Assembly (NCBI GenBank): GCA_026261815.1
Contig: JAMPIT010000575.1
Coordinates: 38,355,501-38,419,500, forward strand
From: Monarcha castaneiventris obscurior
Lineage: Eukaryota > Chordata > Aves > Passeriformes > Monarchidae
Length of the DNA stretch: 64,000 bases
Direction of reading: 5' to 3'
The position numbers were made by a program, and so were the translations under genes. The notes beneath the pieces are model-generated. The model worked only from the letters and a program-made list of their open reading frames with translations, ran no database searches and was not told the origin of the DNA. Positions within the stretch are counted from its first letter, which is position 1. Every line of letters begins with the position of its first letter. Positions 25,383-38,700 of this stretch are shown in pieces.

Positions 25383-26945
25383 CTGCCAGGTAAGAAACCA
25401 GATGAAACCTGTACAATGGTACAGGACCTAAGAATAATTAATGAGATTTTTAAACCAGGGCATCCCACGGTCCCAGGTCCTTATACCTTGAACCAGGTGC
25501 CGTCCTCACATCACTGCCATTCAGCACTTGATTTAAAGAATGCTTTCTGCAGATGCCCATTTAAAAAGGATAGTAAAGAGTATTTTGCCTTTGAGTAGGA
25601 GCAAGAGGAGGAAGGGAAAATGGTAAAGCAACAATTGACATGGATGGCCCTTCTGCAGGGATACACAGAGGTACCAGTCTTATTCAGGAAAGCCTTACAA
25701 AAAATATTGAAAAAATTTACTCCATGCCTAGGGATTAAGTTATTGCAGCATGTGAATGACTTGCTCCTATGAGGAAAACAGGTGGAAGTGGTAGAAGAAG
25801 CAAATGGGAAATTGCTTAATTTTCTAGCTAAAAAGGGGCTTGTATCTGAAAAAAAAGCACAAATGGCGGAAAAAACGGTTAAATATTTGGGATATATTTA
25901 ACACAGTCAATACACAGGCTTGCATTGTATTGACCAAGAGAGGATCCAGGGAATTTTAGAAGTACCATTACCCAGGACTAAAAAGGAGCTGCAACAATTT
26001 TTAGAACTAATAGGATATTGCAGGACCTGGATTGAGGATTTTTCTATTTTAGCCAGACCCCTGGATGACCATTAAATGCACGACAGCCCCAGTGTTGTGA
26101 TATGGACACCAGAAGGAAAGTGGAGTTTTTAAGTGTTAAAAAGCAAACTGAGGATCCAGCCCTAGCCCTTCCAGATAGGTAAAAAAATTCTGAATTCTCT
26201 GCACATGCTAAACAGAGCCATGCCAAAGGAATTCTAGTGAAAGAACACAGGGATACTCGAAGACTAGTGACTTATTTGTCTAAAATGTTAGACCCAGGGA
26301 CAAGGGGGTGGCCCCATTGTTTGCAAAATTGTGCAGCCATGACTTTAGTGGTAACTGAGGCCTGAAAACTGACAGCAGGAGAATCCTTATTGCATCAAAT
26401 TGCAAGAGAGTCTTGCATCAAATTAAGGCTTTGTTAAGCAAAAGAGTCTCTAAATGGATGACTAGTGCTTGGTTATTACAGTATGAAACTTGTTTAATGG
26501 AACAGGAAGATTTAGAATTAGGAAGCAGGGAAGGGTTAAACCCAGCATCCTGTTTAGCTGGTCCCAAGGGAGGAGACCTGAAGGAAATTTATGTCTGTAT
26601 TCAGGTAATAAATATATCTGCATACCCCAAGGAGATATTCAGTTTTCCTCCTTTGAATTAATGTTTGGGATTCCTTACCCTGTTAATTCTCAGCCTAGAA
26701 AGGAGGTGGAGGTAAGTGAAAACAGTATGTGGTCAGAATACTGTCTCTCATGAAATCTTTTCTACAGGAAGCTCAGTTAGCACAGATCCTGCCTTTGGAC
26801 TTTGCTGTTCATAACATCCAACCAGGAGACTGGGTCCTACTTTAGGATCGGAAAGAAGCAACACTGATGGCAAAGTGGTGCAGACCATACTGAGTGTTAC
26901 TGACCACAAAAACGGCAGTCAAAACAGCTGAGCACAGGTAGGCCC
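25383..26945 (+). pseudogene. Endogenous gammaretrovirus-like pol relic
   Basis: Frames on the plus strand carry fragments in the order of retroviral pol. First is the reverse transcriptase N-part (KKPDETCTMVQDLRIINE, HPTVPGPYT, SALDLKNAF). Next come the catalytic-site region, with HVND where YxDD is expected, and the connection part (QMAEKTVKYLGYI; YLSKMLDPGTRGWP after a frame change near 26150). Last is the integrase C-terminus (FGIPYPVN; QPGDWVLL then a stop). Most of RNase H and the integrase core are missing. Many stops, at least two frame changes and the altered active site show it is dead. The pattern is closest to class I (gammaretrovirus-like) ERVs. No flanking LTRs or env were recognised. 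Confidence 0.85.
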
Positions 26946-27029
26946 ATCATACCCATCATGGGGAAGCAGCTTTCCCCCTGCAGCCCATGGGTCCACGGGG
27001 GATGCAGAGATCCACCCGCAGCCCATGGG

Positions 27030-27117
27030 GATTTTTAATAAAATTACTAAAATAAACTAAATAAAATTTTACTTATTTTCACAGCAACTTTTTTTATTTT
27101 TTCCTACTAAGTTTAAA
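27030..27117. repeat. AT-rich tract
   Basis: An A/T-rich stretch with overlapping AATAAA-like words (aataaaattacta, aactaaataaaattt) lies just after the pol relic. It might be the ERV's 3' region, but no LTR border is visible. Confidence 0.4.
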
Positions 27118-27120
27118 GCA

Positions 27121-27740
27121 AGCTTTTCGCTGCTGCTGAAGAGCCCATCCTTGTGCATGGCCCTAATCTGAAAGGTGTAGAGACAGAAATACTGTGGATC
27201 TGCCATGATCCTTTTGGCCTGCATTTTCTAGGCCCAGTATCACTGGAGCTCTAGGCTCTTTTCCTCTCCCAACCCTAACAGGAAGCCTAAAGACATTTCC
27301 TTGCTGGGCCTGAGGTCTGCATCACCATGGGTGGTCCAGATTAGAAAGAGGTAGAAGCAGCAATGTTGGGGCCCTGCCGGGATGGCCTTGGCAAGACTTT
27401 TCCAGCCTCAGTTTTCCTGGACCTGTAGGCTCTTATATTCTCTCATCCTAATGCCTAATCCTAAACCTACGCCTAAGCCTAAAACTAAACCTAATGGCAG
27501 CTTGGCACTGTGGCAGAGGTCCTCATTGCCATAGGTGTACAGATTAAAAAGTGTTGAGCCGGCAATGTAGCACCCTGGCACTGCCTTTTTGAGTGCCAGC
27601 GTCCCTGGAGCTGGAGGCTCTGCAGCAACCTGAACCTTACCCCAAACCCTAATGGGAGCTTATTGCTGCTGCTGAGATCCACATCACCATGGCTAGATGC
27701 AAGAAGTGTAGAGTGAGCAATCTGGGCACCCTGCCGTGAC
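27121..27740. repeat. Diverged ~180-bp tandem repeat, ~4 copies, with CCTAA blocks
   Basis: Four units begin near 27121, 27295, 27499 and 27657. Shared landmarks in order are a ttgctgctgctga-like start, then catcaccatgg (27319, 27683) with looser forms at 27147 and 27522, then agattanaaag, then a ggctct block (27254, 27428, 27616), then a telomere-like CCTAA stretch (27270, 27446-27495, 27647). Spacing varies from about 158 to 204 bp because the CCTAA block changes in length. Copies are strongly diverged. Confidence 0.7.
27446..27495. repeat. Degenerate telomere-like (CCTAA)n block
   Basis: About eight CCTAA-type words (cctaatgcctaatcctaaac, then acgcctaagcctaaaac) stand in the second satellite unit. 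They are variants, not perfect CCCTAA repeats. Confidence 0.65.
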
Positions 27741-27960
27741 GAAAATCCTTCATTTCATGAAAGTAAATGAAATCTCGAGATTTCAATGAAAATTATTTCA
27801 TGATTTTTGCTTCGTTTTGATGCACTTCCTTTCTTTCAATTCTATTTCGTTTTTTTCACTTAAGCCCTTCATGAAAATTCTTCATTTCATGAAATGATTT
27901 AATTGAGATCTCAAGATTTCATTTCATGAAACAAATTAAATGAGGAATCAAGAAATAACG
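27738..27960. repeat. AT-rich palindrome cluster
   Basis: Contains the perfect palindromes TGAAATCTCGAGATTTCA (27768-27785), TTGAGATCTCAA (27903-27914) and ATTTCATGAAAT, with the word TTTCATGA four times. Two partly alike halves (27737-27805 and 27868-27940) can each fold on a central palindrome into imperfect hairpins with arms of about 25-30 bases. It directly abuts the satellite block. Confidence 0.75.
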
Positions 27961-30900
27961 TGAAATGAAAAAACAGCAAAGGAAATAAAATGCCACAAAA
28001 TGAAATTGAAAAAATATATTCTGACCTACTGAATGCTGGATGGAAAAACCCCAAAAGGACCAAGCCCTGGACTCACTCCCCCACTTCCAAAAGTTGGTTT
28101 TGCTGAAGACCCAGTGTTTGTCCCACTGCATCCTTCACACTCCCACTCCACTGTCCCCATACTTCCTCTGTTTCTGCTGCATTGGCAAAGAAAACTTGTG
28201 GGGAGTTCTCAATTCCTGACAACTCTCTTTTCTTAGGAAGAGCAGCTGCTGGGTTAGTCCATAATGATGCCATTTGGCATCAAACCACCCCTCCTATGCC
28301 CAGCTTGCCACCTTGGATTTGGAGCTGGTATTCCCAGACACTCAGTTATTTGCTGTCCCTGCAGCTGGCAGGGGCGGCTCATCATTTTCCTGCCAAGTGC
28401 AGACTCCCTGCATTTGGCAGGAAATACAGAGCTGACTCTTAGGATGTCCAGGATATTAAAAAAACCACTTTGGTTTATTGTTATTTTCACTCTAGAAATC
28501 ATATTTCACTATAAAAAAGAATTCCAAGTATTTAGAAACATCTTCGTCTTGCTCTCCCATTTAACAACAGCAAGGACCAAGACTAACTCCACCACAGCCA
28601 GCAGTGTAACACTGGGATAAAACCCAGAGCTGTGCCAGTCACAGGATTAACATCTCAGAGCACTATTTTTTGAGCATTCTAGGACAGAAATTAGAGCTTT
28701 AAAATCTTCCAGCTCCCTTTCAGATGCCTCTTAGCTGACCACAATCTCGGATGTTGCTCAGCATTTTTTTTCCTGCAGACACTGAGTGCTTTGGAAAACC
28801 TGTTGACAGGCCCCTGAACTGGTTGTCAGAAGAGCAACTATCTGTGCTGAGAATCTGAAACTCATTTTTTGGGGCAGCTGAAACAACTGCTGCTGAGCTG
28901 TGGAGAGCAGACAAATGAGTCCATCTGGTCCCACTTAGTGAGTTACCACCTCTTTGCAGGAGTGGGAAGAGCTTCTTTCTGTCCATATTACTCTGCTCAT
29001 CTTTCCTGCTTATCCATCACACTCCTGATCTACTCCCTATAGATCTCAAGATCCATTTCCTTTACTTAATTTCACCATTTTATTATCTTTTTTCTTTCTG
29101 CATCTGCTAGTTCTGCACTGTGTTTCCTTCCAGTTGAGTGTGGTCCAAACACCCTCCAGGTCTTCTGTGAAATCCCTCCTCACATTCCCTTGTACCAAGG
29201 CACTTTGTGGCATCTCTGCATTTTCTTGCGACACACTCACTCCAGTTCTCAGATTTGATACTCTTGGCAAGGAGTAATTATTGGGGGGAAAAAAAGGATG
29301 AATTTAAATTACAAACCCACTCCAAACCAACAAATGCTGAAGAGGAACCAGGAAGGCTACAGCAGTAAGGAAAGGAAAAGCTTTATCCATAAATGTTCCC
29401 ATTTGCAATCAGCAATTGCTAGTAGCTTTCTATTGCAGGCAAGAGTAAAATTAAAAATGTTTCTGATACATATCACTGCTAATTGACGAAAAATACTGAC
29501 TTTGAAAATGTGGAATTTTAATAAAATCTTCATGCCAAAGGCATTCTCACTCTGGATCCAGAAATGCTCTCATGTTCTGCAGCTACAGCTGAGCTAAGAG
29601 GCATCTCAGCAGCCAAAGGCATGTCCCAAGCTCCATCCTCCTGCAGGAGTCTGACCTGGAAAGTGTGAACTTACCCAAGGGACCAACGCTGAGCACTTCT
29701 CCCTCTGTCCTCTGCCTTGAACAACATGAACTCAGATCTTCTGCATCTCTCTTGTGAGCACCTCATGCTCTAATGTGGGTCCTTGTCTTGCTCCAAGTGG
29801 TTCAGCACTGATAAAGGTACACCTGCTGAGCTGGCCAGAGCTGGGATACCAGCACCCTGTTCTCTCCTCAGATCCAGGCTTGGGACTGGGAGAGTTTTCA
29901 TGCCTGGGCCACTCCTGTAAATTCACACAAACTGAAGCAGAACCAAAACCTAAACCCTGCTTCCCTCCCATCTCAGAGCAGGGCTAAAATCATTGCTTCA
30001 TCCCTTTGCTTCATGCCCAACTCCATTAATATAAGAAGTTCTGCAACACAAGTCCATCAAGAGAAAAAAAAATCCAGGCCACCATCTTGGCTGCAAATGG
30101 ACTCCAGAGGCCTGATTACAATCCCCTGCTCTAACGCCCACCATCTGGCTTTTATTCTTTATTGGAACAAATGGTAGAAAGGGATATTACATAAAGAAGG
30201 ACTTCCATTTGCTTTTCAATTTTTTAAAAAATTATTTGGCTCCAGAATTTTCTAAAAGTATTCCTTCTCTCACTTGAAAAGAGGATGCATTGAAAGAGAG
30301 AATATACATTTTTAAAAGCTGATGTTTGAAAAGCAAGCATAGATTAAAAGGTGAGGTGGCATAAAACAACTAGAGATTTCAACATCTATGAATAATTTAT
30401 ATAGCTCTCAGAAAACATGATTTATTGTTATTACCATCAGTTTATCTGTGCTCCAAGTGAAATGAATTCAGCCCTCAAAGTTTTGAGCCAGAAAGAAGTT
30501 CCAATGAAGTCTTATCTTCTAAAATAAACCATAATGCTGCACTACCCAAAACAAGTCTTGCAGAGGGAAATGTGATTAATCCATCTATTGCTAGGAGGAT
30601 TAATTGGGGGAGTTGGTTTAACGCAGTCATTTCACAGGTGCAAGTGACAGTTCTCATCACCAGAAGAAAGAAACCCAACAGGACCCCAACTTCTTCCACT
30701 CTGTGTTTGCTGCTGACAACCTCCGTTGGTGCCTGGTTTCACTGCCAATCCCAGCCACCCATGTGCCACTGGGCAACCCCAAAAGAAAGAGACCAACCAC
30801 AAGGGACCCCATCTGAAAGCAAGCAGACTAACTGGCACATGTATCCCTCACCCTCATCCAACTCAAATTCACAGCTCGCTCTCCCAGTGCAGGAAAAATA

Positions 30901-33900
30901 ACCATTTGTCACTGGAGGAAGCCTAACTGCTTGAAATGCCATCCAGTAGAAACAACTCAGAAGAAACAGAAATAGCCCAATTTCTTACCAGGAGTATTTC
31001 TGAGACAAGAGCTGGTTGGAGTGGCAGATTTGTAAGTAACGCTGATACCAAGGGGAGAGGAGCTCAATACTCAGCAACCAAACACAACTTTTTTTGGGAC
31101 TGAACAATCTGTGTTCTTTCTGCCCTTCACCCTGACTTCTGAGCATCTAAGCTCTTCAGAATACAGCCTGCTTTACAGCCTCTGTTTCCATAAAACTTAA
31201 CATAATAGATGCACATTGTGGTCTTTATAATGATATTCTAGTATACCACTTAGAAATAATCTTTTCCTAAGCAGATGATACTGATTTCAACAGAGAACAA
31301 TCAGATTTCTCTGTTCCATTCTTCCACCTCCTGTACAGTGCTTCTTCCCTCTACTTCAGAATGTACTTCTTAGGCTTGGTGGCAAACTGGGATTTGGATT
31401 AGGAGATGTAATTTTTTTAGATCTACATGAGCCTTTCTTCTCATTAGAGCTGCACTAGGCACATTAGAATTCCAAGCAATTTTGTGCTTGGCTTTTTCTT
31501 TGTCTGGTTTTGTTTTTCAATGAAAGTTTCCCACTTGAAATGACAAGTTTTGGTAAAATCAGTGACATTAAGGTTCTGGTCCTGAACTACTGGTCAGATG
31601 CTACAAAGGGTAACAAAAAACATACTACACAACCCTTTGGTATGTTCCAACTCTGAACTAATGCAATTTAAAAACTAGACATAGTCACCATTTAATTTTT
31701 AATCTTACTTCCCCACCAGATGCAGTAACATGGTCATTCTTGAGTGACATCCCATGATACACCCACCAATGCCAAGAAAACAAAGTCAAGTCTGAAATAC
31801 AGAAAAGCCAACCTGTCTGACCTCAGTGCAGGGAGGAAAGCAGCACTATGGTAAAATCTATCTGTCATTGAACCACGTAAGAATTCAGTGTGGTTTTGGT
31901 TGTTGGGTTTTCTTTAAACTTACTTCAGATGAGTGACTGGGGCATGTATGGAAACATTACTCTTCTTTCTAATTACCCACAATTCAAAAAGAGAGCTCAG
32001 AGAAGCCTTTCTTAGGAAACATAAATTTTCCAAATACCCCCATTTATGCTCTGCTTGCATTGTATCTTGGGGGACACAAAGTGTGGTAGGGAGGCTGTAC
32101 TTGCTTGTATCACTAGACACAATGTGTCAGTCAGCCGTGGTAGGGAAGATAGAGCTGAACTCACAACGAAACTCACAAGATTTTGTTTCCTTGGAAAAAC
32201 TTCCCAAAATTTTTCTCCCAAACAGGCATGACAAAATTAGACAAGAAGTTTTGTTTCTGAATAACAACTAATTAAACTTCCTTCTAGAAGCTGTCAGGCC
32301 ATGGAATGAGGACTTCCATGGATGGAAACATTTCTGTGGGTATTTCCTTTCCCTCCTCCTCAATCTGCATTGCAGAGCACTATGCCATGAGAAAGAAAGA
32401 AAATCAGAGATGCGCCTACATGTGATTCTGACTTGCCTGAAAAAAAAAAAGGCTTCAGACTCCAACTAGCCCTGGCTGCAAATATGAATAAACACTTGAG
32501 TCTGAAGCACTTTCTGAGCATCAGCACATCCCTTCAAGGCTTGAACCCTAGATTTCTTCGAAGCGAAGCACTTGAGGGCAACATCCCCCATGCATTTAAT
32601 GGTTTGACCTTGTGTTCAGATTTCTCCTCCAGCATGAAAGACTTCTAGGCATTTGCAGCTGTAGAGCGAAATTTCAGCACCTCTGTGGGAACTGATACCT
32701 GCCTGGCTGAAAGGAGACACCGGGCTGTCACCACAGCAAGCATGAGCTTGTTTCCAATTGCAGGACTATCATTAGGCTTTATTCCTCATACTATTAATCC
32801 CTTCAGAATTATAAAACATACTCCAAGAAAAATTTTGAAAGACGAGGCTTTGCAAAAACACCTTAGAAGTTTAACTGTTAGCCCTTATGGAAAACAGATC
32901 CTAGTTTTCAGTTGTAATGCTACTCCAAAGGTAGCCATAAACAATGGGGAAACTGTTTACAAAGCAGATAGGCTTTGTCTATACCCACCAGTCACAGTAA
33001 GTTCAAGTGTTGCTTACAAAAACACAGAATTAAACAATCCTGATTGCTAGCAACTGCAAAGTAATGCCTTCCTTGAAATGCTGAACATTAACTTTCTTCC
33101 ACTTCAGCTCCTGGGACAAGTTGCCTTTGCCAGGTCCACTGTCCTTGTTGAAAGCTATTTGTCATACTGAACAGGGGCTCCTGGAAAAAAAAATCTCTGC
33201 TGAGAGCAGAGGTGTAGCATGTCAATCTGATTTTTTTTTAAGAACTCAGGCACACTGCAGTTTTACAAAAACAAATGGTCAGCTTATTTTTCCTAGATGC
33301 ATGCAAGAAGCACAGTAGAAAATTAAACATCGATACAGCATCAGTACTGAAAGCACTTCCCTGACAAAAAAGTCACAGAGCACTGCAGAGTTTCCAGTAC
33401 TAGTAAAGAAAATTCAGTAATTAATGATACAAAACCCATCAAAAGGTAAGCCTTGAGATTCCTTAATTATCATATTGTGTTGGTGTATTGCTGAGTCCTC
33501 AGATCTTGGGTCAGCTTACACTCGAGGAGGCTAAAACACAAAAGCTTTGAGGGGGGATGTCAGAGAGAGGATCTGCAAATTCTGTGGTGGAGCTGAAGAA
33601 CAATGCCAACAAAAAACCTCAAATGCAGCTGCAGCCTGGAGCTATACAGTGCCTACAGCTCTTTCTGCAGAACCTGTGAGGGAGGGAGCTGCTGGGAAAA
33701 ATGACCCAGCACAACTATGCATTATGCCCAAATTTAAGAAAGGGATGCTCCTGCAGGGATGCAGAACAGCTGCCTGCATGCCTGTGGAAGACCTCATTCA
33801 ACTCCAAACATCTGGCTTCTCTAAAGTGTTATTTTTTCCAAGAAAAGTTACGTTCCTTCGGGAACACAAACGATGGCCACTCTGCACTTGTGATTTTCCA

Positions 33901-35340
33901 TGAGGGCATTGAGCTGGCGTCCAACTACATCTCCCCCATCCAATGAAACTATGCTTGCTCACTTTGCCACAGCAATTAGATCTTGGAACACTGCAAGACC
34001 AATGTAAAACTTTTTCTGTTGTTGTTGTTGCCATGACAACTGTGCTGCTAGGCCAGACCTAAAGCAGCAGCTGGCTCCTCCACTGCCAAGCCCTGACAAG
34101 TACAGCCCTTAACTTCTTTTTTCCCCACCTTCTAAACAGGTTGCCTATATACTAAGATTTTAGTAGCTTTATTTTAAGAGAATTACAAACTACACCTATT
34201 TTTCTGCTTCCCAAGAATCATTTCTATCATGAAGCAGGCAGCAGAAATAACACAAACACGTATTCCTCCAGTAGCTCACATGACCCTAAGCATGCTGAAA
34301 ATCTTGTTTCCAAGTAAATGTGGGTATGAGCTGCTGGCATTAGTACACTATGCATAGCTTAGTGAAAGGGTGGCAAATACAGCTAAAGCCAAGGAAAGCT
34401 TTTACAGGATACCAGTCATACCCAACAAAAATCTGAAACCTTGTGCTCTACATTTACTCTCTTAAAAAGACAATCAGGTAAGTTTCCAAATTAAGAACTT
34501 GAAAACAAGACTAAGAAACAGCATCTGTGAGAACAAACTCAACTAAGCATAACATAGGCAAGGAGAAGGGCAAGACTTTTACATAAATATATCTGAGTTC
34601 TGCCACTGTCACCTCCTAGGCAGGGAGGTAACTACTTTGTTTTGAAAATGTTATGTTCCAACCCAGTGCATCACTAGGCCAAGATTTAAAATGCAACTCT
34701 GATGACAGTAGAATAGAAAAAAATAAACCCTTCATATTTTAAATTTTTTTGCAGTCATTCATATTTTATACTGTCCTAAGTGTTCACATGGACATTGGAG
34801 GAGTAAATGAAGTGGTCTATGGTATCTTGGTATCACTTGTTTGACAAGAACACTTGCAAGTTTCTGACAATGCTGTTACTACCACTAAAGGACACACACA
34901 CAGAGACTGAACCTTGTGGCCACTGGGTTGTGGCTGACAGATCAAGCACTGCAGTGGTTTATTAAGGAGGAAAAAAACCCCATGGTTCCATGGAGCATTT
35001 CCCACTCAAGGCTCCCCCAGGCATCACATGGCATTGTTCCAGATGTGCTGAGCCAAGAGAGCCCAGAAAGTAGGAAAGCTGCTTAGAACTTGGAGGCATC
35101 CCAAAACCCTATCTTCGTTGACAGTAAAAAGAAACTAAAAATGAAGATTAAGTTTCTAACTAGCTTTTAAGAGGAAGTCCAGTTTGCTACAGAAAGTGTA
35201 GCTCTTTTCAGTTCACACTGCTTACCATACTCAGTTCTTCCTCACCTCTGATTAATACTGAGATTTATCAAAGTTGCATAAGTTACAAACCACCATCACC
35301 ACAAATACAGGACATTTTGGAAAGCAATTTAAACAACCAG
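27961..35340. other. Intergenic spacer between AMOTL1 and CWC15
   Basis: About 7.4 kb of mostly unique AT-rich sequence. I see no exon with family features, no RNA gene and no clear CR1. Open frames reach at most about 120 codons, without codon bias. Confidence 0.5.
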
Positions 35341-35345
35341 CAGTA

Positions 35346-35351
35346 TTTATT
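35346..35351 (-). terminator. CWC15 poly(A) signal
   Basis: AATAAA on the minus strand, about 295 bases after the TAG stop, gives a 3'UTR of about 0.3 kb, in line with a short-transcript housekeeping gene. Confidence 0.6.
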
Positions 35352-35643
35352 GCAAATCAGCTTCTCTCTTCTACCACTTACAAGGTGGACAGTAAAAGTA
35401 AACACACATGAAGAAAAAAAACATTCATGAGACACAAACTGATTTAATTAAAACTGTAAAGGAAAACAATATGCAGGAATAAAAACTCCAGATACATAGC
35501 ACTTATTAATTATGAAGCTGGTGCTGATCTTGGAAAAGCATTTGGGAATCCATGACCAAACATTCAGCCTTAAATTCTGAGGGAAAGGGAGGGAACGACC
35601 ATGATCTACCAAGTCCTTCCGCGCTACCGCACATAAAACTGTA

Positions 35644-35773
35644 CTACTTGATATATTTTTCCATGAACTTTTTGTGAAATTCTGATCGCAGAGTATCATT
35701 GACAAATCTTTTGTCCTTCTTTGTTTCGTCTATCCCCTTGGCACAGTTCTTGAAGACAACATCGTCATCCCAC
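35644..35773 (-). CDS. CWC15: CWC15 last coding exon
   Basis: Begins after acceptor ttttcag (to 35774), completing a split Arg codon, then [20 protein letters not shown] and the Lys-rich end FMEKYIK with TAG at 35646-35644. This is the most conserved part of the family. Confidence 0.96.
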
Positions 35774-38700
35774 CTGAAAACAAAAGTTTTTCATTTCAGT
35801 AAGCTTGTATGAAAGGTAGGTGCAATATACAAAAACATAAACACAGCGTTTGACCCTCCTACAGAACACCCAGTCATTAGGACTAGATTTTAGGCTTTCA
35901 GAAAGATGATCTATTTTTCTACCCCAACCCACACACTTGTGACAAGATCTGAGGAAGGAAAGACAAACCAGCTACAGTGATAACATTTTCTGACTCGGAG
36001 CAGTGAGAGTCAGCAAGGGGATGGGTGTCACTGAACAGACTGCACAGTACCTCCTCTTCACTTTGAAGTTTGCCTGAGGCTGTGCTGGCCCTGTAAGGTT
36101 CAGCAGTGGGTTACCACTCAGGATGTTCTCCATCCGAATTCTTTCTTCTTCGGCCTTTTGCTCTTGCTCCTGAGAACCAGAAATGGATATATTATTTTTC
36201 TAGGCCACTTTTCTCCTCTGATTAGTAGAGATACACATTATTTAGCTTTGAACACTCACACAGATGGAGCTTTAATTCTTAGCTCAGACTTTTCAGAGTG
36301 TTTGGCACTTGCATATGAGGAGAATAAGCATAGAAGCAGATACACTAAAGAGCTTAACTTTGCTAATAAACTGTCAAACTAGCAACATTCATATCTACTC
36401 TACTTAGCTCTGATGTGCCATCAAATATTCAGTTAAATTCTAGATTTACCATATACATATTTATTACATTAAAAACTGTATACAGATTAAAAGATTTTCT
36501 TTATCCTCATGAGAAAAGTGAGTACATCATTCAATATTCACTAGGTAGAGGAAACCATACAGCAGGTTGAAATTTCTCTATTTTCAGCAGCTGTTTGGAT
36601 TTCACAATTACAACTTCCCTAGGGACCAGCGAAAAACAATATTGAGAACCCTACAGTGAAATGAACAGAGGATGTCATAAGACTACTTAAGAGTTTCAAT
36701 ATTAAGAAGCAGACAAATTTTCTTGTCCTTGTACTGTCAAATGCATGTAACTCAAGCCTAAGTGAAGCAATGCACTACAAGCAACACAAAGCAATTTCAC
36801 TGCCCACACTTCCAAGCTCTATTAGCACATCTACTGACTTTAATGTTTACAGACTTCAAAATTAATGTTTAATATTCATTTTACATCACCATATTTTTCC
36901 ACAAGCTTTCACGAATATTGCAAGGAGTGTTCTTTGATGAAAGAATCAGTAGGAAAAAAAAAGTAATTCTTTAAATTTGGATGACTAAGTAGGTTTCCTA
37001 CTCTGAAGTATGGTCTGAAGACACTCTGGTTAAAAAATGAACTGAAGCCTCATTAGCACTGCAGGAGAATCAAACCATGGCTTTTAAAAATTACATAAAC
37101 TAAAAACAAAGAGATCATAAGGTCTGGGGTTTTCCCCAAGCTGGAAAAAAAACCCCAAAACCATGCAGAAAATTAATTGCTGAGGACTTCTACAGGATCC
37201 CAAAAGAGGAAGCAGTTTCCTTGCTGCTGGAGTTTACAAGGTTTAAATGCTAAACTTGATGCTGATGCTAGCCAGAGTTCTCCAGCTTCAAACATTTAAC
37301 CAATACTAAGTTATTTATTATTACCTACAATTTACAATGTTTTTCCATTAAATTGATCAGGTATGTGAAATTTTGGATGGGCACCCTAATCCTGGAAGTG
37401 TTTAGGGCCAGGCTGGATGGAGCTCTGAGCAGCCTGGTCTAGTGGAAGGTGTCCATGCCCACAGCAAGGAGGTTGGAACTAGATGACCTTTAAGGTCCCT
37501 TCCAACCCAAACCATTCTGTGATTCTATGAAATTTTCTTTTAAGATACCTCAGCTTTCTTAAGAACATTGGTTTAATGTACACACGAATACCAGATGATG
37601 CAGGATCACTGGTAAAGATCTTACCTTTCAAAATCTACTCAAGTTTTAGTTATGAAAAAACACCATTGCACTGCTTCTTACAAATAAAATGTAGAACCAG
37701 CTGCAATTAATTGCCAGTGGGATGGGAAGAGTTCCCCAAAAGAGCACATTGCTCAAAAACAAAGCACAGCTGCCCTTATTAAAACATATGCCTCAGCAAA
37801 ACTTGCTCTTTCTTCCTACTGTATCCATGGAGCTTTAACACAAACCACAGCAGTTAGAAGTTATTAACACAAATCATCTAAGGTTTTGAATTTTCAAATA
37901 GCTCTAAATCCAACATTTGCAGTCCGACTTCAGTTATTATCACCCCAGTAAGTATGGAAACATGGAGAACAAAAATATTTTATATGGAACAGCAATTTCC
38001 TCCCATATTAGAAATATGAACTCAAACTATACTTCTCTCTGTGGATCAGAGACAACAAATGCATGCAGCTGCTTCTGCACAGAATGCCAACCTTTGATTT
38101 ACCATCTTCCTTCACTATAACATGGAGTAGCCAAGAGCCATAAAATCCAATTTACTGCAGTCTGTTGCCATGTGTTCCCACTAGAAGTCCAGCAGCCCTC
38201 AGATTATCGTACAGCACATGCACGCAAAGCATTGCTTTGAAATCAAACAAAATCTTGGATACTGGAACAAGCAAAAACCCAGTACTGATCTTCAGGTACC
38301 TCCCAGGAGGTGATCAGATACTGCTTACGACCTTTAGCAAATTTACAGCTGGATGCAAGCATGTGAAGTGTACTCTGTGTTGTCCAAAATGAGGTGGGCT
38401 CTGCACCATTAACTTTAATCTCCAGTGCTCCATTAAAAGTGAGGCTTTGAAAACACAACAGGCCTGGGAAAAACATTGAGAGCAAATGAGAAGGCTACAA
38501 ACCTAAAATTCCTAATCAAGAGAAGGTAGCACTACTAAGACCATTGTAAGAAATTAATAGTCCTCTGATGAAAAAAGGTTCTGTGGAGAGAACTTCTTCC
38601 AAGTTTATACAGGCAAACAGATGCAGCAGTTTCTCATTCTAGAGCTGGACTCCAGGTGAACTCTTCTGAAGGTGGCAGGTAGAGCATGGCACAGTCTCAC

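Noticed and set aside
25153..25431. Retroviral protease or gag upstream of the pol relic
   Set aside because: A 92-codon open frame exists but lacks a protease active-site triad or zinc-knuckle pattern, so no call was made.
27446..27495. True interstitial telomeric (TTAGGG)n repeat
   Set aside because: The words are mostly CCTAA variants rather than CCCTAA and recur within longer satellite units, so this is only telomere-like.
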